DNA of 64,000 nucleotides from Xanthobacteraceae bacterium. Its GTDB lineage: Bacteria; Pseudomonadota; Alphaproteobacteria; Rhizobiales; Xanthobacteraceae. Both the position numbers and the translations under genes were made by a program. This document shows, piece by piece, positions 8,919 to 17,346 of the stretch; position 1 is the stretch's first letter; every line of letters starts with the position of its first letter. The notes under the pieces were generated by a model. That model had not been told where the DNA came from. It was given only the letters and a program-made list of their open reading frames with translations, and searched no databases. The DNA lies in assembly GCA_024508855.1 (NCBI GenBank), contig JANINJ010000074.1, forward strand, positions 62,001-126,000. The letters run 5' to 3'.

Positions 8919-9067
8919 CGTTTGTGAATGCTTCGGATTTGATGCGGTTTTCGTCGAAAACTTGCGTGTGTATGCAAACGGTTTTCAAACACGCCGGTTC
9001 TATGTTGCCTCCGGGATAGATGCGCCTGATGACTCTCAAACTTCCTTAAATGATTGCCGGTGGCACG

Positions 9068-10318
9068 ATGATGTCGCTCGATATCGCCACGCTTTATCTG
9101 GTGGCAGCGCTGGTGGCTGCGCTGCTGGGTGTTATGCTGCTCTACTTCGGGCGGCAGGAAAATATCGTTGCCCTGACCTGGTGGGGCGCTGCGTATATCG
9201 TTGGCGCCGCATCGGTTGCGGCGTGGACGCTGGCCAGTTCGCGACTGGGAGCCGGGCCGGCGCTGATGCTCAATGCCATTGGTATGCTGGCGTGCGGCAT
9301 GGTGTGGAACGCGGCGCGGGTTTTTCATGGCCGCCCGACCAGTTGGCCCGGCATTGCGTTCGGCGCGCTGCTCTGGCTGGCGGCGCTCGCGATGCTCAAG
9401 TCCGATGCCTATGCGATGCGCATCACGGTGGGCGCGGCCATTGTTGCAGCCTATGCCGTATTGACCGCCAGCGAACTGTGGTCGGAGCGGCGCAAGTCGA
9501 TGAAACGGCGCTGGCCGACGATCGTGATCCCCGTGCTGCATGGTTTCGTGCTGATGCTGCCGATCCTGATAGGCGATCTCTTGCGGGGCGACGACAGCGC
9601 CTTCGCTGAAAGCATCTGGGTCTCGGTGTTTGCCATCGAACTGGTGCTATATGCGGTCGGCACGGTCTTCATCATCTTCATGCTGGTGTCGGAGCGGACG
9701 GTGAGCGCGCACCGGGTCGCCGCGTCGATGGATCCGTTGACCGGCGTCTTCAATCGCCGCGGTTTTGCCGAAGCAACTGCGCGGATCATCGAGCGGGAGG
9801 CCAATGCCGGCCGGCCGGTCACAGTGATGATCCTCGATATCGACCATTTCAAATCGATCAACGACCGGTTCGGCCATCCCGCGGGCGACCAGATTCTGAG
9901 AGAGTTTGCGGCGACCCTCACCAATACGCTGCGCATGACCGACCTGTGCGGCCGCATCGGAGGCGAGGAGTTCGCCGCGCTGCTGCCCTGTTCGATGGAC
10001 GAGGCGCTGATCGCGGCGGAACGGGTGCGTGAAGCGTTCGCAACCAGCGGTCTCGTGGTCGATGACACGCCGCTGGAAACCACCGTCAGCATCGGCGTCG
10101 CCGGCGGACCGGCAGGCACCGAACTCGAAGTGCTGCTGGCAGCGGCCGACACCGCGCTCTATCAGGCGAAGCGGGGCGGCCGAAATCGTGTCGCTTCCGC
10201 ATCCGAGGAGCCGGTATCGCTGGTGAAGGAACGCAAGGTGATCGCCAAAGCGGGGCGGCCGGTTGCGGCTGCCGGCGTGGTGCGTCGCGTTGCGCCGCTC
10301 GGCGGGGTTCGTGCCTGA
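9068..10318 (+). CDS. Membrane diguanylate cyclase (GGDEF)
   Basis: 416-residue protein: the first ~210 residues contain about six hydrophobic helices with no recognised sensor domain, then a GGDEF domain beginning MDPLTGVFNRRGFAEA. The active-site signature reads RIGGEEF (GGEEF is a functional variant), and an RxxD inhibitory site (RMTD) lies five residues upstream, so the enzyme should make c-di-GMP and be product-inhibited. Metal-binding DIDHFKSINDRFGHPAGD is intact. ATG 9068 is preferred because GGTGG lies before it; an in-frame ATG at 9050 would add six residues. The C-terminal ~40 residues are basic and low in complexity. It appears monocistronic. Confidence 0.93.
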   Translation: MMSLDIATLYLVAALVAALLGVMLLYFGRQENIVALTWWGAAYIVGAASVAAWTLASSRLGAGPALMLNAIGMLACGMVWNAARVFHGRPTSWPGIAFGALLWLAALAMLKSDAYAMRITVGAAIVAAYAVLTASELWSERRKSMKRRWPTIVIPVLHGFVLMLPILIGDLLRGDDSAFAESIWVSVFAIELVLYAVGTVFIIFMLVSERTVSAHRVAASMDPLTGVFNRRGFAEATARIIEREANAGRPVTVMILDIDHFKSINDRFGHPAGDQILREFAATLTNTLRMTDLCGRIGGEEFAALLPCSMDEALIAAERVREAFATSGLVVDDTPLETTVSIGVAGGPAGTELEVLLAAADTALYQAKRGGRNRVASASEEPVSLVKERKVIAKAGRPVAAAGVVRRVAPLGGVRA

Positions 10319-10360
10319 CGGGTTACCGTCTGTTTACCATTCCATCGATATCATTCGGAT

Positions 10361-10597
10361 ATGGCCACGATCCGAAACGATGCTCGTCATTCTGCCTTGC
10401 TGGCGCTGGAAGCGGCTGCCGCGTCTGCGCGCGGAGGCTTTGCCTGCATGTTCTCCTCGTCGGACGAATACGAGACCGCGCTGATCACGGAACGGCGCGC
10501 ACAGGGGCGTTATACCCAGCCGACCCGCAGCTGGCGGATCATGGCATTTGCCGCCGTCGCGCTGATGGTGGCGGGAACGGTGGTTTTCCTGGGCTGA
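10361..10597 (+). CDS. Small hypothetical single-span membrane protein
   Basis: 78-residue open frame, MATIRNDARHSALLALEAAA..., with a soluble N-terminal ~55 residues and a C-terminal hydrophobic helix (IMAFAAVALMVAGTVVFLG) ending at the stop. I do not recognise a family. It lies 42 bp after the cyclase gene on the same strand. The basic residues before the helix (PTRSWR) suit a tail-anchored protein. Shorter alternatives and non-coding status cannot be excluded. Confidence 0.45.
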   Translation: MATIRNDARHSALLALEAAAASARGGFACMFSSSDEYETALITERRAQGRYTQPTRSWRIMAFAAVALMVAGTVVFLG

Positions 10598-10727
10598 GAC
10601 GGCGCGAGTACACCGTACTGCCGTTGCCACCTTCAATCCTCACGCGATATGCGATAGAGCCATTGGCCTCGCGAGGGTTGTTCCGGTTTTGACGGAATCA
10701 AGACCGGGGCTCCATCATTTTTGATTT

Positions 10728-10776
10728 AACGCGTTTTCTTCACGCGAACCGGTATTCACTTCGCGCGAAAACGCTT
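10728..10776. repeat. Dispersed ~47-bp intergenic palindrome, copy 1
   Basis: Imperfect palindrome: outer arms GCGTTTTC (10731-10738) and GAAAACGC (10767-10774), inner arms TTCACGCGAA and TTCGCGCGAA around an ACCGGT-like centre. A near-identical copy lies at 12379-12424. I recall this type of element as frequent between genes in Bradyrhizobium relatives (from memory, not searched). Confidence 0.8.
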
Positions 10777-10796
10777 TAGCGGAAGGCCAAGCCGAT

Positions 10797-11093
10797 ATGA
10801 TCACCGAAATCGCCCAGCTTGAAATCAAACCAGGCTCTGAAGCCGACTTCGAAGCCGCCGTTGCAAAGGCGCGCGCCGCCTTCGGCCGTTCGAAGGGGTT
10901 TCATGGCTTCGAGCTGCATCGTTCGATCGAGAATCCGCAGCGCTATCGGCTGATGGTGAAATGGGAAACGCTGGAAAACCACACGGTGGATTTTCGCGGG
11001 TCGGAGAATTTCGCCGAGTGGCGCGGACTGGTCGGTCCGTTCTTCGCGTCGCCGCCGGAAGTCGAACACACCAATACGGTGCTGGCGAGCTGA
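10797..11093 (+). CDS. Antibiotic biosynthesis monooxygenase (ABM) domain protein
   Basis: 98-residue single-domain protein of the dimeric alpha/beta-barrel ABM fold: MITEIAQLEIKPGSEADFEAAVAKARAAFGRSKGFHGFELHRSIENPQRYRLMVKWETLENH. This matches the common small ABM proteins (YgiN/HmoA-like). It lacks an obvious heme-binding pattern, so the substrate is unknown. The gene follows the repeat at 10728-10776 and is convergent with the AI-2E-family permease gene. Confidence 0.88.
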   Translation: MITEIAQLEIKPGSEADFEAAVAKARAAFGRSKGFHGFELHRSIENPQRYRLMVKWETLENHTVDFRGSENFAEWRGLVGPFFASPPEVEHTNTVLAS

Positions 11094-11115
11094 CCGCCGC
11101 GTTTTTCCGGGCGCG

Positions 11116-12294
11116 CTAAGTCGCGTTCGCAGCTTCCGTCTGATCCGGCCATACGTGGTTCAACACCACCTTGATGACCGCGATCAGCGGGAGCGCCAGC
11201 GCCAGTCCCCACAGGCCGAACAGTACGCCGAGAAAGATCTGCGCCGCGAACAGCGTCGCCGGCGGAATGCTGATGGCGTGACGCTGGATCAGCGGCGTCA
11301 GCACGTTGCCTTCCATGAATTGAACGGCAAGATAAAGCCCGAAGGCGCTGATGATCGCGGTCCAGCCCGAGCCCAGGCTTGCGAGCACGATCAGGAAGCC
11401 TGCGAGGATCGCGCCGACATTCGGAATGAATGTCAGCAGGCCGGTGAGGAAGCCAAGCACCAGTGCGCCGGGCACCCCGATGATGCTCAAGCCGATCCAT
11501 GTCAGGATGAACAGGCTCGACATGGTCGCCATCTGGCCGAGCAGCCAGCGGCGCAGGGTTTCTCCGATATCGTCGATCAGTTCTTTCGCGTCATGCGCAT
11601 GCTGTCGTGGCACGAAGCGAAGGATGCCGCCGCGATAGATTCCCGGCTGCGCCGCCAGCAACAGTCCGAGAAAGATCACGACGAAGAAATTGCCGACGCC
11701 TTCGAACAGGCCGGAGATGATGCGGAAAGTCTGGCTGACGATCGCGCCGGTGCCGGAAGCGAGCGCGCCTGCGTCGGGCAGTTTCGGTCCGCGTGATTGG
11801 GGTTGTGGCGCGGCTCCCTCGGCATTCGGAGCGGCGGTCGAATTGCCGACGTTCAGGAAGCTGGTGTCGACCCCGTGTTCCTCGAGATACCCTTTGACGT
11901 GCCCGATCTGCGAGCGGATCGTCGAACTCAGCGCCGTCACCTGCTGCGCGATCGTGGTGCCGCCCAGGATGACGACGCCCGACAGGATACCGGTAAAGAG
12001 CAGGCAGACGATGATAAGCCGCAGCGTATGATTGCCGCCGATCACGTGTCGCAGCAGATCGGTCATGGCGTTGAGGAACACGCCGAACAGGATACCGGCG
12101 AACAGCAGGAACAGCGTCGCGGCGGAATACCAGGCGAGGGCCAGAAACGCTCCGAATGCGACAATGCCGATGCCGCCCATCGCGATTTGCCACGCCAGCC
12201 TGCGCTCGCGGGTTCCGCCTTCAACTGGTCCGTCCAAGCGCGAAGCCTCCGATTCAATCCGCTGCACTCTTCCGTCAAACGGAGCCGGGATCAA
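11116..12294 (-). CDS. AI-2E family transporter (PerM/TqsA type)
   Basis: 392-residue polytopic membrane protein. It begins with a ~30-residue soluble region, then two or more helices (MGGIGIVAFGAFLALAWYSAATLFLLFAGILFGVFL). A soluble loop with the low-complexity stretch NSTAAPNAEGAAPQPQSRGPKLPDAG is followed by the conserved C-terminal block LLTFIPNVGAILAGFLIVLASLGSGW and the final PLIAVIKVVLNHVW. These match the AI-2E/UPF0118 family. Few members are proven autoinducer exporters, so the solute is unknown. Transcribed alone on the minus strand. Confidence 0.9.
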   Translation of the reverse strand: MIPAPFDGRVQRIESEASRLDGPVEGGTRERRLAWQIAMGGIGIVAFGAFLALAWYSAATLFLLFAGILFGVFLNAMTDLLRHVIGGNHTLRLIIVCLLFTGILSGVVILGGTTIAQQVTALSSTIRSQIGHVKGYLEEHGVDTSFLNVGNSTAAPNAEGAAPQPQSRGPKLPDAGALASGTGAIVSQTFRIISGLFEGVGNFFVVIFLGLLLAAQPGIYRGGILRFVPRQHAHDAKELIDDIGETLRRWLLGQMATMSSLFILTWIGLSIIGVPGALVLGFLTGLLTFIPNVGAILAGFLIVLASLGSGWTAIISAFGLYLAVQFMEGNVLTPLIQRHAISIPPATLFAAQIFLGVLFGLWGLALALPLIAVIKVVLNHVWPDQTEAANAT

Positions 12295-12378
12295 GCACCG
12301 ATCCTGACAGGGACCGCGTCAACTATCTGGCGCTGCGTTTGTTTCACCGCGCACCGGGAGGGCCGTCGCATCGATGTG

Positions 12379-12424
12379 ACGCGTTTTCTTCACGCGAACC
12401 GGTATCCGCTTCGCTCGAAACGCT
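12379..12424. repeat. Dispersed ~47-bp intergenic palindrome, copy 2
   Basis: Second copy of the element at 10728-10776, with only a few substitutions. It lies in the intergenic space between the AI-2E permease promoter and the glnA terminator. Confidence 0.8.
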
Positions 12425-12434
12425 CTCGGAACTG

Positions 12435-12462
12435 AAAAAGGCGCCCGCGAGGGCGCCTTTTT
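12435..12462 (-). terminator. Intrinsic terminator of glnB-glnA
   Basis: AAAAAGGCGCCC (12435-12446) pairs perfectly with GGGCGCCTTTTT (12451-12462) around a 4-nt loop. The flanking A and T runs make it usable in both directions; it lies 28 nt beyond the glnA stop. Confidence 0.92.
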
Positions 12463-12490
12463 GCTGATGTCGGTTGCTCGCGCCCGTGGA

Positions 12491-13900
12491 TCAGAGCGAA
12501 TAGTACATCTCGAACTCGACCGGATGCGGCGTCATTTCGAAACGTGCGACTTCTTCCATCTTCAGTTCGATGAAGGAGTTGATGAAGTCGTCGTCGAACA
12601 CGCCTCCGGCCTTCAGGAACGCGCGATCCTTGTCCACGCTCTCGAGCGCTTCGCGCAGGCTGCCGCAAACCGTCGGGATCTGCTTCAGCTCCTCGCGCGG
12701 CAGATCGTACAGGTCCTTGTCCATCGCCGGGCCCGGATCGATCTTGTTCTTGATGCCGTCGAGGCCGGCCATCAGCATCGCGGCGAAGGCGAGATACGGA
12801 TTGGCCATCGGATCGGGGAAGCGAACCTCCACGCGCTTCGCCTTCGGCGAAGTGGTGTAGGGGATGCGGCAGGAAGCCGAACGGTTGCGTGCCGAATAGG
12901 CGAGCAGCACCGGCGCTTCGTAACCCGGGACCAGACGCTTGTAGGAGTTGGTGGACGGGTTGGTGAAGGCGTTGATGGCCTTGGCATGCTTGATGATGCC
13001 GCCGATGTAGTGGAGGCAGGTTTCCGACAGATCGGCATACTTGTTGCCGGCGAAGGTCGGCTTGCCGTCCTTCCAGATCGACTGGTGCACGTGCATGCCC
13101 GAGCCGTTGTCGCCGAAGACCGGCTTCGGCATGAAAGTGGCGGTCTTGCCATAGATGTGCGCGACCTGATGGATGCAGTACTTATAGACCTGCATCTGGT
13201 CGGCCATGTAGGTCAGCGTGTCGAACTTCATGCCGAGTTCGTGCTGGGCGGACGCCACTTCGTGGTGATGCTTCTCGACCTTCACGCCCATGCGCGCCAT
13301 CGCGCCGAGCATTTCCGAGCGCATGTCCTGCAGCGAATCCTGCGGCGGCACCGGGAAGTAGCCGCCCTTGGTGCGGATACGGTGGCCGAGGTTGCCGCCC
13401 TCGTATTCGGTGTCCGAATTGGTCGGCAGTTCGGCGGCGTCGAGACGGAAGCCGGTGTTGTAGGGAGTGGCGCTGTAGCGCACGTCGTCGAATACGAAGA
13501 ACTCGGCTTCGGGGCCAACATAGACCGTATCGCCCACGCCCATCGCCTTCACCTGGGCTTCGGCTTTCCGGGCGATGCCGCGCGGGTCGCGATTATAGGC
13601 TTCGCCTGTCGAGGGCTCGAGAATGTCGCAGGTGAGCACCATCGTGGTTTCGGCGAAGAACGGATCGATACAGGCGGTGGCCGGATCCGGCATCAGCGTC
13701 ATGTCGGATTCGTTGATGGCCTTCCAACCAGCAATCGACGAACCATCGAACATGGTGCCTTCGGCGAAGATGTCCTCGTCGATCATCGACACGTCGAACG
13801 TGACGTGCTGCCACTTGCCACGCGGATCGGTGAAACGCAGGTCGACATACTTGACGTCGTTGTCCTTGATGGACTTGAGGACTTCGTTAGCGGTGGTCAT
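12491..13900 (-). CDS. glnA: Glutamine synthetase type I
   Basis: 469 residues, the canonical length of dodecameric GSI, from ATG 13900 ([23 protein letters not shown]); an in-frame start seven codons upstream is less likely. It condenses ammonia and glutamate using ATP. GS signatures are visible: FDGSSIAGW near residue 50, the ATP-binding [16 protein letters not shown] near 260-275, and the adenylylation loop [11 protein letters not shown] around residue 395, implying control by the GlnE adenylyltransferase. It lies downstream of glnB on the same strand (78 bp gap), the usual Rhizobiales glnBA operon, so it should share the sigma-54 promoter upstream of glnB. Confidence 0.99.
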   Translation of the reverse strand: MTTANEVLKSIKDNDVKYVDLRFTDPRGKWQHVTFDVSMIDEDIFAEGTMFDGSSIAGWKAINESDMTLMPDPATACIDPFFAETTMVLTCDILEPSTGEAYNRDPRGIARKAEAQVKAMGVGDTVYVGPEAEFFVFDDVRYSATPYNTGFRLDAAELPTNSDTEYEGGNLGHRIRTKGGYFPVPPQDSLQDMRSEMLGAMARMGVKVEKHHHEVASAQHELGMKFDTLTYMADQMQVYKYCIHQVAHIYGKTATFMPKPVFGDNGSGMHVHQSIWKDGKPTFAGNKYADLSETCLHYIGGIIKHAKAINAFTNPSTNSYKRLVPGYEAPVLLAYSARNRSASCRIPYTTSPKAKRVEVRFPDPMANPYLAFAAMLMAGLDGIKNKIDPGPAMDKDLYDLPREELKQIPTVCGSLREALESVDKDRAFLKAGGVFDDDFINSFIELKMEEVARFEMTPHPVEFEMYYSL

Positions 13901-13978
13901 GGATACCTCTTTGGTGGTCAATGTGGTGTTCAGCAGGTTTCGGTAGGGCGACGATTGCCGTCGATGGGTAGGACAGGA

Positions 13979-14335
<357 letters not shown>

Positions 14336-14515
14336 TCAAATCCTTCAGGCGAAATCGCGACCGCGGCCCGGTGCGTGCTCTCCACAAGACTACGATGTAC
14401 CGCCCCACGTAAAGGGTATCGGAACGATTGGTCAGGCGTATTCATTCATGAGCAAATGGCTGCGGGCGTGATACTTGCTTTTCATAACGTCGCTGTTTCT
14501 CGTGACGCTATCAAA

Positions 14516-14532
14516 AGCAGACTCCGTGCCAG
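14516..14532 (-). promoter_or_regulatory. Sigma-54 (-24/-12) promoter for glnBA
   Basis: On the minus strand the sequence reads CTGGCACG-GAGT-CTGCT, very close to the sigma-54 consensus TTGGCACG-N4-TTGCT, with the invariant GG and GC separated correctly. It lies ~200 nt upstream of glnB. Together with the palindrome at 14635-14651 it indicates NtrC-activated transcription under nitrogen limitation, as known for rhizobial glnBA. Confidence 0.75.
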
Positions 14533-14634
14533 TTCGTCATGTGTCGGCTGCGGTGAATTAGCAGGGTATTTCGGCCAGTTCCATCCGGACGCTGTTGGAT
14601 AAGCGGGCAGTTTCTGTCCAATTGTTAGGCGATA

Positions 14635-14651
14635 TGCACAATTTTCATGCA
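14635..14651. promoter_or_regulatory. Candidate NtrC binding site upstream of glnB
   Basis: TGCAC-N7-ATGCA is a 17-bp near-palindrome, one base off in its outer arms from the NtrC consensus TGCAC-N7-GTGCA. It lies ~105 bp upstream of the -24 element, the usual place for an enhancer. Confidence 0.55.
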
Positions 14652-14724
14652 GATGGTCTGAGTTGCCGATTTTCGCGATGCAGCAGATTGCCTGAGTTTG
14701 AGGCGTTTGGTGGCGAGGAGTGAC

Positions 14725-16224
14725 ATGGAAATTCTCACGGTCACCGAGATGGAGAAGGCCGATCAACTGGCCATCGCAAGCGGCACCAGCGGTTTTGCGC
14801 TGATGCTGAGCGCCGGCCGGGCGGTGGCGGAAGCGGCGATGGATCTGGTCGAGCACGGCCCGGTTCTGGTGGTGGCGGGCGGTGGCAACAATGGCGGCGA
14901 CGGCTTCGTCGCCGCTGCCGAACTGGTGGCGCGGGGCCGGGACGTGACGGTCGCGCTGCTGGGTGATCGCGATGCGCTCAAGGGCGACGCCGCGCTGGCG
15001 GCGCGTAACTGGACCGGCCCGGTGCTGCCCTGCGAGCCGCAATCGATCGGAATGCCTGCGCTCATCATCGATGCTTTGTTTGGCGCGGGTTTGAACCGGG
15101 TGGTCAAGGACGGTCCATTCGAGGTCATTGACGCCATCAACGCCAGCGGCGCGCCGGTTTTGAGCATCGATCTGCCGAGCGGCATCAATGGCAGCACTGG
15201 CGCGGTGATGGGTGCCGCCGTGCGTGCCGCCGAGACCGTCACCTTCTTTCGCCGCAAGCCCGGCCACCTGCTGTTGCCGGGCCGGCTCTATTGCGGCCGT
15301 GTCCGGGTAGCCGATATCGGCATCAAGGCCTCCGTCCTCGACGATATCCAGCCCGCGACCTTCGAGAACGACCCGGTTCTGTGGCGCGCGCAATTCCCGG
15401 TGCCCAGTGTCGATGGCCACAAATATGCGCGCGGGCACGCTTTGGTCGTTTCCGGCGACGTCGCGGCGACCGGTGCCGCGCGGCTGGCGGCGCGGGGTGC
15501 GTTGCGGGCGGGCGCCGGTTTGGTGACGGTGCTGTCGCCCGGCGATGCGTTGGCGGTCAATGCCGCGGCGCTGACTGCCATCATGGTGCGCAAGATCGAT
15601 ACGGCTGCCGAGTTTGCCGAACTGCTCACCGACCGTCGCCTCAATGCCTGCGTGATGGGGCCGGGTGCGGGCCTTGGTTCGCGGACGCGCGATCTTGTGC
15701 TCGCTGCCCTGGCAGCAAAGCGCGCAAGCGTGCTCGATGCCGACGCGCTGACCAGCTTCGGAGACGCGCCCGACAAGCTCTTCCAGGCGATCAAGACCAT
15801 CGAGCAGCCGAGCGTGGTGCTGACTCCACATCAGGGGGAGTTTGCACGGTTGTTCAGCGAGATGGACAACAAACATCCATTCAAATCCAAACTGGAACGG
15901 GTGCGTGCCGCCGCGGCACGATCCGGCGCCGTAGTGTTGTTGAAGGGGCCCGACACGGTAGTGGCGTCTCCGGATGGCCGGGCCGCCATCGCATCGAATG
16001 CGCCGCCGTGGCTGGCGACGGCCGGCTCCGGCGACGTGTTGTCGGGGATCATCGGCGGGATGCTGGCGCAAGGCGTGCCGGCATTCGAGGCGGCGTGCAT
16101 CGGCGTATGGATGCACGGCGAAGCCGGCGGCGAGGCCGGACCCGGCCTCATCGCGGAGGATTTGCCCGAAGTTCTGCCGGCGGTGTTTCGCCGGCTCTAC
16201 GATGATCTCGGCATCGATTACTGA
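14725..16224 (+). CDS. nnr: Bifunctional NAD(P)H-hydrate epimerase / dehydratase
   Basis: 499-residue fusion that repairs damaged hydrated NAD(P)H. The N-terminal YjeF_N epimerase domain (residues ~1-210) has VVAGGGNNGGDGFVAAAELVARG and DALFGAGLNR. The C-terminal dehydratase (ribokinase-like, ~220-499) has HKYARGHALVVSGDVAATGAARLAARGALRAGAGLVTV, VMGPGAGLG and the ATP-site NAPPWLATAGSGDVLSGIIGGML. The ATG at 14725, preceded by GAGGAG at 14715-14720, is chosen over an in-frame start at 14698. The gene lies just beyond the glnB regulatory region, on the opposite strand. Confidence 0.96.
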   Translation: MEILTVTEMEKADQLAIASGTSGFALMLSAGRAVAEAAMDLVEHGPVLVVAGGGNNGGDGFVAAAELVARGRDVTVALLGDRDALKGDAALAARNWTGPVLPCEPQSIGMPALIIDALFGAGLNRVVKDGPFEVIDAINASGAPVLSIDLPSGINGSTGAVMGAAVRAAETVTFFRRKPGHLLLPGRLYCGRVRVADIGIKASVLDDIQPATFENDPVLWRAQFPVPSVDGHKYARGHALVVSGDVAATGAARLAARGALRAGAGLVTVLSPGDALAVNAAALTAIMVRKIDTAAEFAELLTDRRLNACVMGPGAGLGSRTRDLVLAALAAKRASVLDADALTSFGDAPDKLFQAIKTIEQPSVVLTPHQGEFARLFSEMDNKHPFKSKLERVRAAAARSGAVVLLKGPDTVVASPDGRAAIASNAPPWLATAGSGDVLSGIIGGMLAQGVPAFEAACIGVWMHGEAGGEAGPGLIAEDLPEVLPAVFRRLYDDLGIDY

Positions 16225-16227
16225 CGA

Positions 16228-17310
16228 TCAGACGAGGTATTTCGCGACCGCGGCTTCATTCCAGTCGATCCCGAGGCCAGGGCCGCGGGCGGTAACGCTG
16301 CCGTTCACGATCGCCATCGGCTGGGCAAGAATGGCACCGGCGAGATCGAGATATTCGGCCCAATGCGCCGTCGGGGTGACGGCAAGTACATGCGCGCTGG
16401 CTTCGGCAAATAGGTGGCTGGACATTGGAATCGAGGCTGCCTGCGCCTGGCCGGCAACCTGCATCCAGCCGGTGATGCCGCCGACCTTCATCAGGTCCGG
16501 CATGATGAAGTCGCACGCGCCGCCGGCGAGAGCTTCCGCGAAGCCGGTCGAGAACCACCAATTTTCGCCAGACTGAATAGGAGTTACCGAGGTTTCCCGA
16601 ACTTTCGCATGAGCCAGCAGATTTTCGGCCGGCACCGGTTCCTCGACCCAGTGCAGGTCGTAGGGCGCGAGCCGGCTGATACGGCGGTCGGCCTCGACCG
16701 GATCGAGCGACTGGTTGAAGTCGATCATCAGCGCGATGTTGGGGCCGATCAGGTCGCGCACGCCGCGCACCACCCGCTCGTCGTTGGTTGCGTCGCCGTC
16801 GCCGCCCTTGATCTTGATGCCGAGAAACCCGCGCTCGAGCGAGCGCAACAGATCCGCCTTGTCGGCCACCGGATCGACGACACCGTAACTGTCATACGCC
16901 CGGATCGGCCGCGGCGCTCCGCCGAGCAGTTGCACCACGGGCGCGGCGGCCGCCTGTCCCAGCGCATCCCAGAACGCCATGTCCAGGCCGGACACCGCCA
17001 TGCCGACCAATCCCTGCCAGCCGAGCAGCCGGAACTTGCGGTCGAAGTCGCGCATCAGGTCGAAGGGCACAATGGCCTTGCCGACCAGATCGACGCCGAT
17101 GTCTTCAATCAGCCGGACCAGCGGCCGTAGCGTCAGCGGCATGTAAGCGAAGATGTAGGCATGACCGGTAACGCCTTGATCGGTTGCGATATCGATCAGC
17201 ACCAGCGGCGCGGAGGGGATGACGCCGAAGGCGTTTTTCACTGGGCGCGAGATCGGCGCATTCACTGCGCGGGCTTTGACGCTACGGATCGTCAGGCGGG
17301 AGGCACTCAT
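16228..17310 (-). CDS. Mandelate racemase / muconate lactonizing enzyme family protein
   Basis: 360-residue enolase-superfamily enzyme. The barrel shows the mandelate-racemase-subgroup residues: a KxK motif in LGIKIKGGDG, metal ligands in MIDFNQ, WVEEPV and SGENW, and the Asp-His dyad region FIMPDLMKVGGI / MSSHLF. The N-terminal capping domain is complete. These enzymes abstract the alpha-proton of a carboxylate (racemisation or acid-sugar dehydration); the substrate cannot be told. Convergent with nnr (3 bp between stops). The next gene upstream on the same strand is the multicopper-oxidase-like gene, 36 bp away, so the two may be co-transcribed. Confidence 0.93.
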   Translation of the reverse strand: MSASRLTIRSVKARAVNAPISRPVKNAFGVIPSAPLVLIDIATDQGVTGHAYIFAYMPLTLRPLVRLIEDIGVDLVGKAIVPFDLMRDFDRKFRLLGWQGLVGMAVSGLDMAFWDALGQAAAAPVVQLLGGAPRPIRAYDSYGVVDPVADKADLLRSLERGFLGIKIKGGDGDATNDERVVRGVRDLIGPNIALMIDFNQSLDPVEADRRISRLAPYDLHWVEEPVPAENLLAHAKVRETSVTPIQSGENWWFSTGFAEALAGGACDFIMPDLMKVGGITGWMQVAGQAQAASIPMSSHLFAEASAHVLAVTPTAHWAEYLDLAGAILAQPMAIVNGSVTARGPGLGIDWNEAAVAKYLV

Positions 17311-17346
17311 TGGCGTTTCCTTTTTTCTTCTTGGGTTTCTTGCTTC

